From CAZCTC01 sp964501335 (GTDB lineage Bacteria; Chloroflexota; Anaerolineae; B4-G1; SLSP01), in NCBI GenBank assembly GCA_964501335.1, contig CAZCTC010000020.1, positions 1-64,000 of the forward strand: 64,000 bases of DNA, written 5' to 3'. Under the pieces are notes generated by a model. The model did not search any database. It was not told where the DNA came from and saw only the letters and a program-made list of their open reading frames with translations. Below are positions 23,812 to 31,901 of this stretch, in pieces. The translations under genes and the position numbers were made by a program. Positions within the stretch are counted from its first letter, which is position 1, and each line of letters opens with the position of its first letter.

Positions 23812-24834
23812 TTAAAACAAGGTGCCTTGCTCAGTCTTGGGATAGACCAATCCCAAATGCTCATAGCCTCGCCGGGTCGCGGTTCGGCCGCGCGGCGTCC
23901 GATCGATAAAGCCCAGTTGCAACAAATAGGGCTCGACCACATCCATGATCGTATCGGATTCTTCACCGATCGAAGCCGCAATAGTTTCCAGTCCCACCGG
24001 TCCCCCGTTGAACTTCTCGATAATGGCACGTAACACTCGCCGATCCAGATCGTCCAGCCCCAACGGGTCGATATCCAGCAGGGCCAGCGCCGCCGCCGCG
24101 ATCTCCCCGGTGATAATACCGTTCCCCCGCACCTGAGCATAATCCCGCACCCGCCGCAACAACCGCAAGGCCACCCGCGGCGTCCCGCGACCGCGACGGG
24201 CGACTTCGGCCCGGCCCTCCGGTTCCAGGGGAGCCCCCAACACCCGCGCTGCCCGCTCCACAATATCCTCCAGAGCCGCCTGATCGTAAAAATCCAGCCG
24301 GTAGATAGCCCCAAAACGGGTCCGCAACGGCGCCGAAAGCAAAGCCAGCCGGGTCGTGGCCCCCACCACCGTAAAACGGGGCAGACTCAAGCGCACCGAA
24401 CGGGCCCCCGGCCCCTGGCCGATAATGAGATCCAACGCAAAATCTTCCATCGCCGGATAGAGGATCTCTTCGACGGCCTTCCCCAAACGGTGAATCTCAT
24501 CGATAAAAAGGACCTCTTTTTCCCTCAGATTGCTCAAAATGGCGGCCAGATCGCCGGCCCGCTCGATGGCCGGTCCCGCAGTGATGCGGATCGGAGCCTC
24601 CATTTCATTGGCGATGATATGCGAAAGGGTGGTCTTGCCCAACCCCGGCGGTCCATAAAAAAGCATATGTTCGATGGCTTCATTGCGCCCGCGCGCGGCC
24701 TCGATTAAAATCCGCAGATTTTCCCGCACCCGATCCTGCCCGATCAGATCGTCGAGCCGCCGGGGGCGCAAAGCCCGATCTAACGCCAGTTCTTCCGGTT
24801 CAGCCTGAGGGGCAACGGTTCTGGATGGTGTCAT
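23812..24834 (-). CDS. ruvB: Holliday junction branch-migration ATPase RuvB
   Basis: A 340-residue AAA+ motor that drives Holliday junction migration with RuvA. Walker A is GPPGLGKTT (about 60-68), Walker B LFIDEIHRL (about 114), sensor 1 VGATTR (about 160) and the arginine finger lies in the following LLSAPLRTRFG. The C-terminal winged helix begins near 255 (IIEKFNGGPVGLETIAASIGEESDTIMDVVEPYLLQLGFI). The frame continues upstream, but the ATG at 24834 gives the normal RuvB N-terminus; its ribosome site is weak (GAGAGA). ruvA and ruvC are not adjacent, unlike in many bacteria. Confidence 0.97.
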   Translation of the reverse strand: MTPSRTVAPQAEPEELALDRALRPRRLDDLIGQDRVRENLRILIEAARGRNEAIEHMLFYGPPGLGKTTLSHIIANEMEAPIRITAGPAIERAGDLAAILSNLREKEVLFIDEIHRLGKAVEEILYPAMEDFALDLIIGQGPGARSVRLSLPRFTVVGATTRLALLSAPLRTRFGAIYRLDFYDQAALEDIVERAARVLGAPLEPEGRAEVARRGRGTPRVALRLLRRVRDYAQVRGNGIITGEIAAAALALLDIDPLGLDDLDRRVLRAIIEKFNGGPVGLETIAASIGEESDTIMDVVEPYLLQLGFIDRTPRGRTATRRGYEHLGLVYPKTEQGTLF

Positions 24835-24959
24835 ATCATTTCTCTCTTCTATCCTGAAAATAGGCCCTCTGAAGGTGCGATGCACTTTCTATCCATAAAA
24901 CCTCCGATTCAACCGACTCCACATGGGAACAATTCCCCTATCCTTGCAAGATCATAGTG

Positions 24960-25080
24960 TGTTGCACCTCTTGGGAAAATCACCCGCACTGGTCACTTTC
25001 CCCTTAAGATGCACCACGCCGGCTTGGGGGAGAGAGTTTTTTTGTTTAGGTTTTGCGCGCATCAGAATGCGCGCAAAACC
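24960..25080 (-). repeat. Palindromic repeat family, full copy (reverse)
   Basis: GGTTTTGCGCGCAT (25049-25062) pairs with 25067-25080 around CAGA. The reverse tail to its left contains GGGGGAGAGAGTTTTTTTGTTTA and ACTTTCCCC. The 384-bp gap 24835-25218 otherwise holds only the short TCTAC repeats at 25115 and an ACGTTTCACG motif. Confidence 0.65.
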
Positions 25081-25114
25081 CAGGCTTTTTCCAAAGCCGT
25101 CTCGGCAATACAAG

Positions 25115-25144
25115 CAGTCTACTGTCTACTTGCGGCTGTCTACT
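25115..25144 (+). repeat. Short GTCTACT-type repeats
   Basis: AGTCTACTGTCTACTTGCGGCTGTCTACT contains three TCTACT units. The same units recur, in inverted arrangement, at 30265-30366. Confidence 0.55.
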
Positions 25145-25218
25145 TCCGCTGAATTTTCATCCTTCGGGATGCCGCCCCCCACAATTCCCCCAGTCAACAG
25201 ATCATCACGTTTCACGCT

Positions 25219-26412
25219 TTAGAAAGGCTGCCCTTCTACCGTGATCTGCACCTCTGTCACCGTAGAAAATTGCAACAACGTCTCGGTGATTTGCTTCCGA
25301 ATCAACTCCCGACGGGCCTGACTGTCGGCCGTTTCCCCGGCCACGCTCCATAGATCCAGCTCTTTCGAAAAATCGGCGATCGCCACCCCGTCCACAATCT
25401 TCAAGAGACGCAGCTGCACCCGGGAGCCCCACCCTTCCGGCGCCGCCCCGGCCACCGCCAAAATCTCCGCCGGCTGCGGCAAAGCCGTTTCAAACCCGGC
25501 CAGATTTCCCGGCGTCGGTCCCCATAACAGAGATTCCAGGGCCGCCGTGCCAACCGCCGGAGTCCACGGCACCCGCACCTGGATCGGCTGCAATTCCCCG
25601 CCCAAAGTCCAGTAGACGGTCAACAACCGGACGCCGGGATCATCAAAACTCAACACCGTGACCGGCTGTTGAGCCAGCAATTGCCCCCCGGCATCGCGGA
25701 TCTCCACCATGGCCGGCTGGGTGGCTGGCTGCGGCGGCTGCGATTCGCTGTTCCAATCCAACGAAGTAATCACCACTCCTTGCCCATCCGCTTTCGCCAA
25801 CGGCACAGCCTCGGCGCTCAATTGCGTACCGTCTTGCCAGACCAACGATACTTTAACTGCCTGCCCCGGCTGTCCCACATTGGCCAGGACATGCAAGGGC
25901 AGTGTGACTTTGACTCCCGGCGCCGGGACTTCAACCGCCGCCGTCCCGGCCGTCTGCCCCAACAGCACTTCAACCTGCGCCACGGCTCGCACCTGGCTGC
26001 CGTCGGCGCTGACATCCATCACTTCCAACCGTCCGGCCCCCGGCATAGCCGGGGCCGCAAATTCAATTCCACCGGCAAAAGTGCCCGCACTCCCGGCCGC
26101 CCCGGTCACCGTAACGACCGATTGGGAAAGCAGGCTTCCCTGAGCATCGTAAAGCCGGGCAACCAACCGCCCCTCCTGAGGCGTCGCGGCGATCCGCCCC
26201 CGCAACGTCAAAGGACTCCCGACAGCCGCGCCCGAAAGAGGCCAATCGACCATCAACGGCGGTTCGGGGGTAGCGGTAGGCTCCGGTGTATAAATCGGAT
26301 AAGCAGTCTGATTGACCGTAGGAATCGGCAAAGGAGTTACTGAACTCTGCCCACAGGCCGTCAACAGGCCGACCAAAAGAATGCCCCCCGCCCAACGTCG
26401 CCATGCTTTCAT
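25219..26412 (-). CDS. GerMN-domain lipoprotein
   Basis: A 397-residue predicted lipoprotein. The signal peptide ends in LLTAC (Cys20), then comes a Thr/Pro-rich linker. Residues about 55-150 resemble the Ig-like Gmad2 domain (DWPLSGAAVGSPLTLRGR), which often accompanies GerMN. A second beta-rich segment spans 155-260. The C-terminal 130 residues match the GerMN domain: VYWTLGGELQPIQVRVPW, ALESLLWGPTPGN, GVAIADFSKELD and QITETLLQFSTVTEVQITVEGQP. GerMN was named from the sporulation protein GerM, but here it is likely a generic extracytoplasmic domain. It lies 23 bp downstream of mutS, so it may be read from the mutS promoter. Confidence 0.8.
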   Translation of the reverse strand: MKAWRRWAGGILLVGLLTACGQSSVTPLPIPTVNQTAYPIYTPEPTATPEPPLMVDWPLSGAAVGSPLTLRGRIAATPQEGRLVARLYDAQGSLLSQSVVTVTGAAGSAGTFAGGIEFAAPAMPGAGRLEVMDVSADGSQVRAVAQVEVLLGQTAGTAAVEVPAPGVKVTLPLHVLANVGQPGQAVKVSLVWQDGTQLSAEAVPLAKADGQGVVITSLDWNSESQPPQPATQPAMVEIRDAGGQLLAQQPVTVLSFDDPGVRLLTVYWTLGGELQPIQVRVPWTPAVGTAALESLLWGPTPGNLAGFETALPQPAEILAVAGAAPEGWGSRVQLRLLKIVDGVAIADFSKELDLWSVAGETADSQARRELIRKQITETLLQFSTVTEVQITVEGQPF

Positions 26413-26435
26413 AGTCAGCCTCCCTAAACAAAATT

Positions 26436-29075
26436 CTATTGACGTTTACGCTTCTTTCCCTCATCGCCGGCCGCCAGCTTCTGTAACTCATAAAGCCGGG
26501 TCAACGCATCCAACGGCGTCAAACTATTGACATCCAACCGCCGCAACTCACTTACCACCGGATGCTCCTGCGCAATCAACAACGGCTGAAACGGTTCCGG
26601 TTGAGCCTTCCCGGGTCGAAATTCCCCACTCTCCAGCTGTTCCAGCAAAGTCTCCGCCCGATAGACCACCGGCGCCGGAATCCCCGCCAGCCGTGCCACA
26701 TGGATCCCATACGAACGATCCGCCCCGCCGGGAGCCACCCGATGCAGGAAAATCACATCATGCCCTTCTTCCGCCACGGCCAGATTGAAATTCCGAATAT
26801 GCGGCAGATGATCTTCCAGTTCGATCAACTCATGATAATGTGTCGCAAAAAGAGTCCGGGCCCGCCGCTCGGGATGGTTGTGCAGATACTCCACTACCGC
26901 CCAGGCTATGGCCAACCCGTCATACGTGCTGGTTCCGCGCCCCACCTCATCCAAAATCAACAGACTGCGCACGGTGGCATGGTTGAGAATATTGGCCGTC
27001 TCCACCATCTCCACCATAAAAGTCGATTGGCCGGCCGCCAGCTCATCCGAAGCGCCGATGCGGGTAAAGATTCGATCGACCAGCCCGATCTCCGCCGCAT
27101 CCGCCGGCACAAACGAGCCGATCTGCGCCATCAAAATGATCAACGCCGCCTGCCGCAAGAAAATCGACTTACCGGCCATATTCGGCCCGGTAATGACATG
27201 GATACGGCTCTCCTCATCCATCACCAGATCGTTCGGCACAAAAGGCTCGCGCAACAGCCGCTCCACCACCGGATGCCGGCCGCCGCGGATTCGCAGCACC
27301 GGCGTCTCCATGAAAACAGGACGGGCATAATGCTGACGCACCGCAATCTCCGCCAGCGTCGTCGCCACATCGACCGCCGCCAGGGCTCCTGCCGTCGCCA
27401 ACAACGCCGGCGCCGACCGCCCCACTTCCACACAAAGTTCCTTAAAAAGCCGCGTCTCCAGATCCGAAATCCGCTCCGCCGCATTCAAGACCAGGCTCTC
27501 ATACTCTTTCAGCTCCGGCGTGATAAAGCGCTCGGCATTGACCAGCGTTTGCTTCCGAATGTACTCCGGCGGGATGCTGTCCAGATTGGATTTGGTCAAT
27601 TCGATATAATAGCCGAAAACCTTGTTGAACCCTACTTTGAGCGTTTTGATTCCGGTACGCTGGCGCTCTTTGGCCTCCAGGCCGGCGATCCAATCACGGG
27701 CATTCTGGCTCGCCGCAATAATGCCGTCCAGCTCGGCCGAAAAGCCGGGCCGGATCAGCCCGCCTTTTTCCACCAGGGTCGGCGGCTCATCCACCATGGC
27801 CCGGGCGATCAAACCGGCGACTTCGGGTTGCGGCGTGAGATTTTCGGTCAATCCGCTCAATCCGCTTGAACCGGCCAGCAACGACTGTAATGCCGGCACT
27901 GCCTCCAGCGCTACTTTGATCCCCATCAGATCCCGCGGCGAAGCCCGCCCCGCCAGCACCCGCGTACACATCCGCTCCAGATCCGGCAACCCTTTCAGCT
28001 GCTGCCGCACCCGGGCCCGCAAAATCCCATCCGCAACGAAACTCTGCACCTGATCCAGACGGGCTTCCAGTGCCGGAATATCCAACAAAGGCTGCGCCAG
28101 CCGCACCAGCAAAAGGCGACCGCCCATGGCCGTCAGGGTTTCATCCAGAACGCCCAGCAACGAACCGCGCTTCTCCCGCCGCAGCGTCTCCGTGATCTCC
28201 AGATTGCGCCAGGTCGCCGCATCCACCGCCATAAAGCGCTCCGTGGAATAGGTATGCAGCCCGATAATCTGCGGCAGCACCCCCTGCTGCGTCTCCTGAA
28301 GATAGGTAAGTACCGCTCCCGCCGCGCGGATGGCCAGCGGTTTGCCTTCACAGCCAAAACCGGCCAGCGTCCGCACCTGGAAATGCTCCATCAAGGTCTG
28401 GCGAGAAGCCGTCTCCTCAAATCGATGCTGCGGCCAGGGTGTAAAATGCGCACCGAGAACGGTTTTCTGCAATGATTCCTCGGGCCGCTCCGCCGTCTGA
28501 TCCGAGGCCCGCTCCTTCCACGATCCCATGCGCGGGATCAACACCTCTCGCGCCTGCAACCGCACCAGCTCCTGCCGCACCAGATTCAAAATCTCGCCGT
28601 CGTCTTCCAGCACCGTCGCCGCAAATTCACCGGTAGAAATATCGGCATAGGCCACCCCGGCGCGCTGCCCTTCCACAACCACAGCGGCAAGGTAGTTCGG
28701 CCGCTTCTCATCCAGCAGAGTCGATTCAGTCAACGTCCCAGGCGTGACCAGCCGGGTCACCCGGCGCTCCATCGGACCCCGCCCATTGGGTTCCCCTATC
28801 TGCTCGGCAATCGCCACCCGATAACCGCGTTCAATCAACCGGGCAATGTAATTTTCCACAGCGTGATAGGGCACCCCGGCCATCGGAATCCGTTGCCCCT
28901 TGCCGATGGGCCGCGAAGTCAACACCAGATCGAGGACCTGGGCCACCAGTTCAGCATCATTATCAAAGGTCTCGTAGAAATCGCCCAACCGAAAAAACAA
29001 CAACACATCCGGATAACGGGCTTTCAACTGCAAATACTGTTTACGAATTGGGGTAAGCTCTTGCTCTTCTTCCAT
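26436..29075 (-). CDS. mutS: DNA mismatch repair protein MutS
   Basis: An 879-residue mismatch-recognition ATPase. Domain I starts with PIRKQYLQLKARYPDVLLFFRLGDFYETF, where the Phe-x-Glu of GDFYE contacts the mispair. The connector, lever and clamp follow (about 130-560). The ATPase has Walker A GPNMAGKS (near 628), STFMVEM, Walker B LLILDEVGRGTSTYDG and the FATHYHEL switch. The C-terminus is short after LEQLESG. Length is typical for MutS1. GGGATGG precedes the ATG and a promoter lies just upstream. mutL is not adjacent. ruvB nearby and recX further on give the region a DNA-repair flavour, though they are on separate transcripts. Confidence 0.97.
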   Translation of the reverse strand: MEEEQELTPIRKQYLQLKARYPDVLLFFRLGDFYETFDNDAELVAQVLDLVLTSRPIGKGQRIPMAGVPYHAVENYIARLIERGYRVAIAEQIGEPNGRGPMERRVTRLVTPGTLTESTLLDEKRPNYLAAVVVEGQRAGVAYADISTGEFAATVLEDDGEILNLVRQELVRLQAREVLIPRMGSWKERASDQTAERPEESLQKTVLGAHFTPWPQHRFEETASRQTLMEHFQVRTLAGFGCEGKPLAIRAAGAVLTYLQETQQGVLPQIIGLHTYSTERFMAVDAATWRNLEITETLRREKRGSLLGVLDETLTAMGGRLLLVRLAQPLLDIPALEARLDQVQSFVADGILRARVRQQLKGLPDLERMCTRVLAGRASPRDLMGIKVALEAVPALQSLLAGSSGLSGLTENLTPQPEVAGLIARAMVDEPPTLVEKGGLIRPGFSAELDGIIAASQNARDWIAGLEAKERQRTGIKTLKVGFNKVFGYYIELTKSNLDSIPPEYIRKQTLVNAERFITPELKEYESLVLNAAERISDLETRLFKELCVEVGRSAPALLATAGALAAVDVATTLAEIAVRQHYARPVFMETPVLRIRGGRHPVVERLLREPFVPNDLVMDEESRIHVITGPNMAGKSIFLRQAALIILMAQIGSFVPADAAEIGLVDRIFTRIGASDELAAGQSTFMVEMVETANILNHATVRSLLILDEVGRGTSTYDGLAIAWAVVEYLHNHPERRARTLFATHYHELIELEDHLPHIRNFNLAVAEEGHDVIFLHRVAPGGADRSYGIHVARLAGIPAPVVYRAETLLEQLESGEFRPGKAQPEPFQPLLIAQEHPVVSELRRLDVNSLTPLDALTRLYELQKLAAGDEGKKRKRQ

Positions 29076-29108
29076 CCATCCCCTCTTAAACCAACTTGGG
29101 TAGGAGAG

Positions 29109-29136
29109 ATATTATCATTGCCCGAAGCTCTGTCAA
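29109..29136 (-). promoter_or_regulatory. Promoter of mutS
   Basis: TTGACA (29136-29131), 16 nt and TAATAT (29114-29109) on the minus strand. The leader is only about 25 nt. Confidence 0.65.
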
Positions 29137-29146
29137 ATCAAACAGT

Positions 29147-30127
29147 CTACTTTCTTTCATATACCTGCGGATTGACGCAGAATGTCGGGCACTCGCCCCG
29201 CAATCCGGCCAACAGATTATCCACTGTAATGTCGGTCATTTTAGCGCGCGTCTTGACGCTGCCGCTGGCAATATGCGGCGTGATCACACAATTGGGCAAA
29301 GCCGCCAGAGGATGCGAAGCCGGCAGCGGCTCGGGATCGGTCACATCCAACCCGGCGCCGGCAATCCAGCCCTCACGGAGAGCCCGTTCCAAAGCGGCAC
29401 TCTGCACCACCGGCCCGCGCGCCGTATTGATCAAAATCGCCGTCGCTTTCATCCGCCGCAACTCCGTTTCCCCGATCAATCCCCGGGTCTGCGGCGTGAG
29501 CGGACAATGCAAACTGATATAATCCGAGCGTTCCAGAAGTTCCTCCAACGAGACATATTCGGCCTGCAAAGCCGCCGCCGCCTCAGGTTTCGCCTCTCGC
29601 CCCGTATAGAGCACCGGCATTCCGAAACCACGTCCCCGCCGGGCCATCGCCTGCCCGATGCGCCCCAGCCCGACGATCCCCAACGTGGCTCCCCAGATAT
29701 CCTGACCCAACAGAATCTCCGGGCCCCAGGTAACCCACTCACCCCGCCGGACATTGTCCATCCCTTCGACCACCCGGCGCGCCGCCGCCATCAACAACGA
29801 AAAAGCCAGATCGGCCGTCGCTTCGGTCAACACATCGGGCGTATTCCCCACGCCGATGCCGCGGGCCGTCGCCGCCGCCAGATCGATATTGTCATAGCCC
29901 ACTGCATACTGGCTAATCACCCGCAGCCCCGGCGCCGCAGCCATCACTTCGGCATTAATGGGATCGGAAAGCATCGAAATCAAACCTGCCGCCCCGGCAA
30001 TCTCACGCAGCAACACCTCCCGCGGCACCGGGCCGGACTCCTCCCACAAATGCACTTCACAACGCTCCCGCAATCGATTCAACCCTTCTCCAGGAATCCG
30101 CCGCGTCACAAAAACGACAGGTTTCAT
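29147..30127 (-). CDS. D-2-hydroxyacid dehydrogenase (glyoxylate/hydroxypyruvate reductase-like)
   Basis: A 326-residue NAD(P)-dependent dehydrogenase of the D-isomer-specific family. The substrate domain has SQYAVGYDNIDL. The dinucleotide fold is marked by LGIVGLGRIGQAMARR (GxGxxG near 150), and the next strand ends YTGREAK, with Arg favouring NADPH. Catalytic residues are Arg in NTARGPVV (about 235), Glu in DVTDPEPLP (about 264) and His in TPHIASGS (about 283). The layout matches GyaR/GRHPR enzymes that reduce glyoxylate or hydroxypyruvate. Of two ATGs two codons apart, the one at 30127 has the better spacing to GAGGAG. It has its own promoter. Confidence 0.9.
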   Translation of the reverse strand: MKPVVFVTRRIPGEGLNRLRERCEVHLWEESGPVPREVLLREIAGAAGLISMLSDPINAEVMAAAPGLRVISQYAVGYDNIDLAAATARGIGVGNTPDVLTEATADLAFSLLMAAARRVVEGMDNVRRGEWVTWGPEILLGQDIWGATLGIVGLGRIGQAMARRGRGFGMPVLYTGREAKPEAAAALQAEYVSLEELLERSDYISLHCPLTPQTRGLIGETELRRMKATAILINTARGPVVQSAALERALREGWIAGAGLDVTDPEPLPASHPLAALPNCVITPHIASGSVKTRAKMTDITVDNLLAGLRGECPTFCVNPQVYERK

Positions 30128-30162
30128 GGCCATACTCCTCTTTCCTAAACTTTCAGCCCCAG

Positions 30163-30190
30163 ATCATACCACCAGCCCCACACAAAACAA
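30163..30190 (-). promoter_or_regulatory. Promoter of the hydroxyacid dehydrogenase
   Basis: TTGTTT (30190-30185), 16 nt and TATGAT (30168-30163) on the minus strand, 36 bp before the start. Confidence 0.6.
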
Positions 30191-30264
30191 CTGAACTATT
30201 TAATTCAAGTTGCCACCTCGATAAATCCAGCTCATTATTCAAGATCCGCTGCATGCCGTCCAAA

Positions 30265-30366
30265 AGTAGACAGCAGCAAGTAGACAGTAGACAGCAAAAA
30301 TCTTCGCCTTACCGGCTCAAATGGACTGGAAATCCGCTGTCTACTGTCTACCGTCTACTTTCTACT
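30265..30366. repeat. Inverted GTAGACAG repeats
   Basis: AGTAGACAGCAGCAAGTAGACAGTAGACAGC on the left is mirrored by GCTGTCTACTGTCTACCGTCTACTTTCTACT on the right, with about 35 bp between. The units match those at 25115-25144. A long stem could form. Confidence 0.65.
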
Positions 30367-30432
30367 AAACCTTTGCATGCAAAAAAGCTTAAATAGAAAG
30401 CACGTCTTTTAAAGGTAGCAACTTGGGTTATT

Positions 30433-30576
30433 TATGGTTGCGGCGGCTTCAGAAAGCCGCCGCAACCATAGTTTTTTCTCCCCTGTTTTCCGGGCTCACC
30501 GCACAGGTCGAAAAACTCTCTCCCTGCTTCGCACCGTGCGTCGACATTTACCCGAAAAATGCCCCTTGCGGGACGC
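30433..30576 (+). repeat. Palindromic repeat family, copy with 17-bp stem
   Basis: TATGGTTGCGGCGGCTT (30433-30449) pairs exactly with 30454-30470 around CAGA. A reversed 5'-flank piece (CACCGCACAGGTCG, about 30498-30511) and a forward tail (AAAACTCTCTCCC, GCGTCG, CCTTGCGGGACGCC) follow, suggesting nested or rearranged copies. Confidence 0.75.
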
Positions 30577-30644
30577 CAACAGGCCCGGCCCCAAATAGAC
30601 CGCCCGCCCCTTTACAATTACCCCGCAAAATGCAAGAAAAAAGC

Positions 30645-30755
30645 CTTGTTTTCGCGGGCTTCAGAAAGCCCGCGAAAACAAGAACAAAAAACTCTCTCTC
30701 CCTGCTTCGCACCGCGCGTCGACGCTTACCTGGGAAATGCCCCTTGCGGGACGCT
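30645..30755 (+). repeat. Palindromic repeat family, full copy
   Basis: CTTGTTTTCGCGGGCTT (30645-30661) pairs exactly with 30666-30682. Tail: GAACAAAAAACTCTCTCTCCC, CACCGCGCGTCG, CCTTGCGGGACGCTG. It ends about 40 bp before the promoter of the recX leader. Confidence 0.8.
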
Positions 30756-30790
30756 GAAATCCCCCCTCTCAAACAAGAACCTCTTGCTTT

Positions 30791-30819
30791 TTGCGTTATA
30801 AAGAGTTTTACGTTATAAT
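30791..30819 (+). promoter_or_regulatory. Promoter of the recX leader RNA
   Basis: TTGCGT (30791-30796), 17 nt and a perfect TATAAT (30814-30819). The same TTGCGT -35 is used before the RRM leader. Confidence 0.7.
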
Positions 30820-30825
30820 GGAACG

Positions 30826-31240
30826 GGTCCTCACCATACGTGGGAGACATCTTCAAACCAAAAGTTTGAAATTTCCGTTAAAAATATAAAAATTACGCCT
30901 TGCCCGGCAGAGGGAAGGATTGACCAGGGCGGTTGGCTGAACCGGGGTCGTCGTTTCAACTACGACACCCTCAAACAGTACTTTCACCGATAGGACCCCA
31001 GCCAAACCTATCGCGCACCAATATCTTAATGTTGGCTGGAAACCATAGCCTGTCTAAATAACTTCAACCTGGAACCTCATAAACACTCGCTCTCCAGGTT
31101 TAGAAATTTGGTTTCTCGACACACCGACCGGGGATACTCCTGGCTGACCGGGGACGTGCAAGAGCGATCGGACAGAAACGTCATTCAATCATGACGCATA
31201 CGCGGCTATGGTTTTCCAACCATAGCCGCGTGTTATTTTT
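30826..31240 (+). ncRNA. ~415-nt structured leader RNA with attenuator, upstream of recX-rny
   Basis: From the promoter to the terminator no convincing ORF is present, but many pairings are: TTCAAAC/GTTTGAA (about 30851-30870); GGTTGGCTG..GGGGTC with GACCCC-AGCCAAACC (about 30931-31007) enclosing GTCGT/ACGAC; CCAATAT/ATGTTGG (31018-31035); AACCTGGA/TCCAGGTT (about 31066-31100); CGTCAT/ATGACG (about 31179-31196). AACCATAGCC at 31041-31050 is identical to the terminator 3' arm and can instead pair with the terminator 5' arm. I do not recognise a known RNA family. It may be a riboswitch-like leader for recX-rny or a free-standing RNA. Confidence 0.65.
31200..31240 (+). terminator. Intrinsic terminator between leader RNA and recX
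   Basis: ACGCGGCTATGGTT (31200-31213), loop TTCC, AACCATAGCCGCGT (31218-31231), then GTTATTTTT. The recX ribosome site starts immediately after it. Confidence 0.9.
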
Positions 31241-31252
31241 GAGGAGCAGGAT

Positions 31253-31900
31253 ATGTCCGGCAGAATCACCGCTTTGGAACCGCAAAAACGGAACCAGGAA
31301 CGGGTGAACGTCTACCTGGATGAGGACTTTGCATTCGGGCTGGCAGCGTTTACGGCCATGAAATTACGGGTAGGACAGTGGTTGTCCGATCCGGAAATTG
31401 CCGAACTGAAAGCCAGCGACGAAGTGGAAAAAGCCCGAGAGAACGCGCTCAATTACCTCGCGTATCGCCCGCGCAGCGAAGCTGAATTACGACGGCACCT
31501 GGCTGAAAAAGGATACGATCCGGAAGCCATCGAAGAGGTGCTGACCCGTCTGGCAGAAGTTGGGCTGGTGGATGACGTCGCCTTCGGTCAATACTGGGTG
31601 GAAAATCGTTCCCAGTTCAAACCGTTGGGGCGCCGGGCTTTGATCCAGGAGTTACGCCGCAAAGGAATTACGCCCAGCGTAATGGAAAATGTGCTGGCCG
31701 AGCATGACGAAGAGGAATCCGCCTACGCCGTGGCCCGAGAACAGGCCCGGAAACTGGCCCACCTCCCCCCGGATCAATTCCGGCGGCGTCTCAGTGAACG
31801 GTTAGCCCGCCGCGGTTTCTCCTATGACCTCATTCAGGAGATTTTAGCTGCATATCCCGCGCCTCCAACCAACTCTGAAGAAAGCGAGGATATGGAATAA
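31253..31900 (+). CDS. recX: Regulatory protein RecX
   Basis: A 215-residue helical protein of the RecX family, which binds RecA filaments and restrains them. The three-helix repeats are visible: ALNYLAYRPRSEAELRRHLAEKGYDPEAIEEVLTRLAEVGLVDDVAFGQYWVENR (about 65-120), RALIQELRRKGITPSVMENVLAEHDEEE, then FRRRLSERLARRGFSYDLIQEIL. An N-terminal ~50 residues (RITALEPQKRNQERVNVYLDEDFAFGL) form the beta-strand extension typical of longer RecX. GAGGAG precedes the ATG. recA is not adjacent; instead rny starts one base after the recX stop, so the pair is co-transcribed. Confidence 0.9.
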   Translation: MSGRITALEPQKRNQERVNVYLDEDFAFGLAAFTAMKLRVGQWLSDPEIAELKASDEVEKARENALNYLAYRPRSEAELRRHLAEKGYDPEAIEEVLTRLAEVGLVDDVAFGQYWVENRSQFKPLGRRALIQELRRKGITPSVMENVLAEHDEEESAYAVAREQARKLAHLPPDQFRRRLSERLARRGFSYDLIQEILAAYPAPPTNSEESEDME

Positions 31901-31901
31901 A

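Noticed and set aside
26562..27869. 435-codon plus-strand frame opposite mutS
   Set aside because: mutS is unmistakable on the other strand; the antisense product is Arg/His/Gln-rich and has no recognisable domain or ribosome site.
30433..30860. Small open frames across the palindromic elements before recX
   Set aside because: They arise from the inverted repeats themselves, lack ribosome sites and run through promoter and terminator sequences.
30826..31240. tmRNA, RNase P RNA, 6S RNA or SRP RNA
   Set aside because: No tRNA-like ends or tag frame, no GAGGAAAGTCC/ACAGAA P4 core, no single long bulged hairpin and no GGAAGGAAGCA-type SRP tip could be found.
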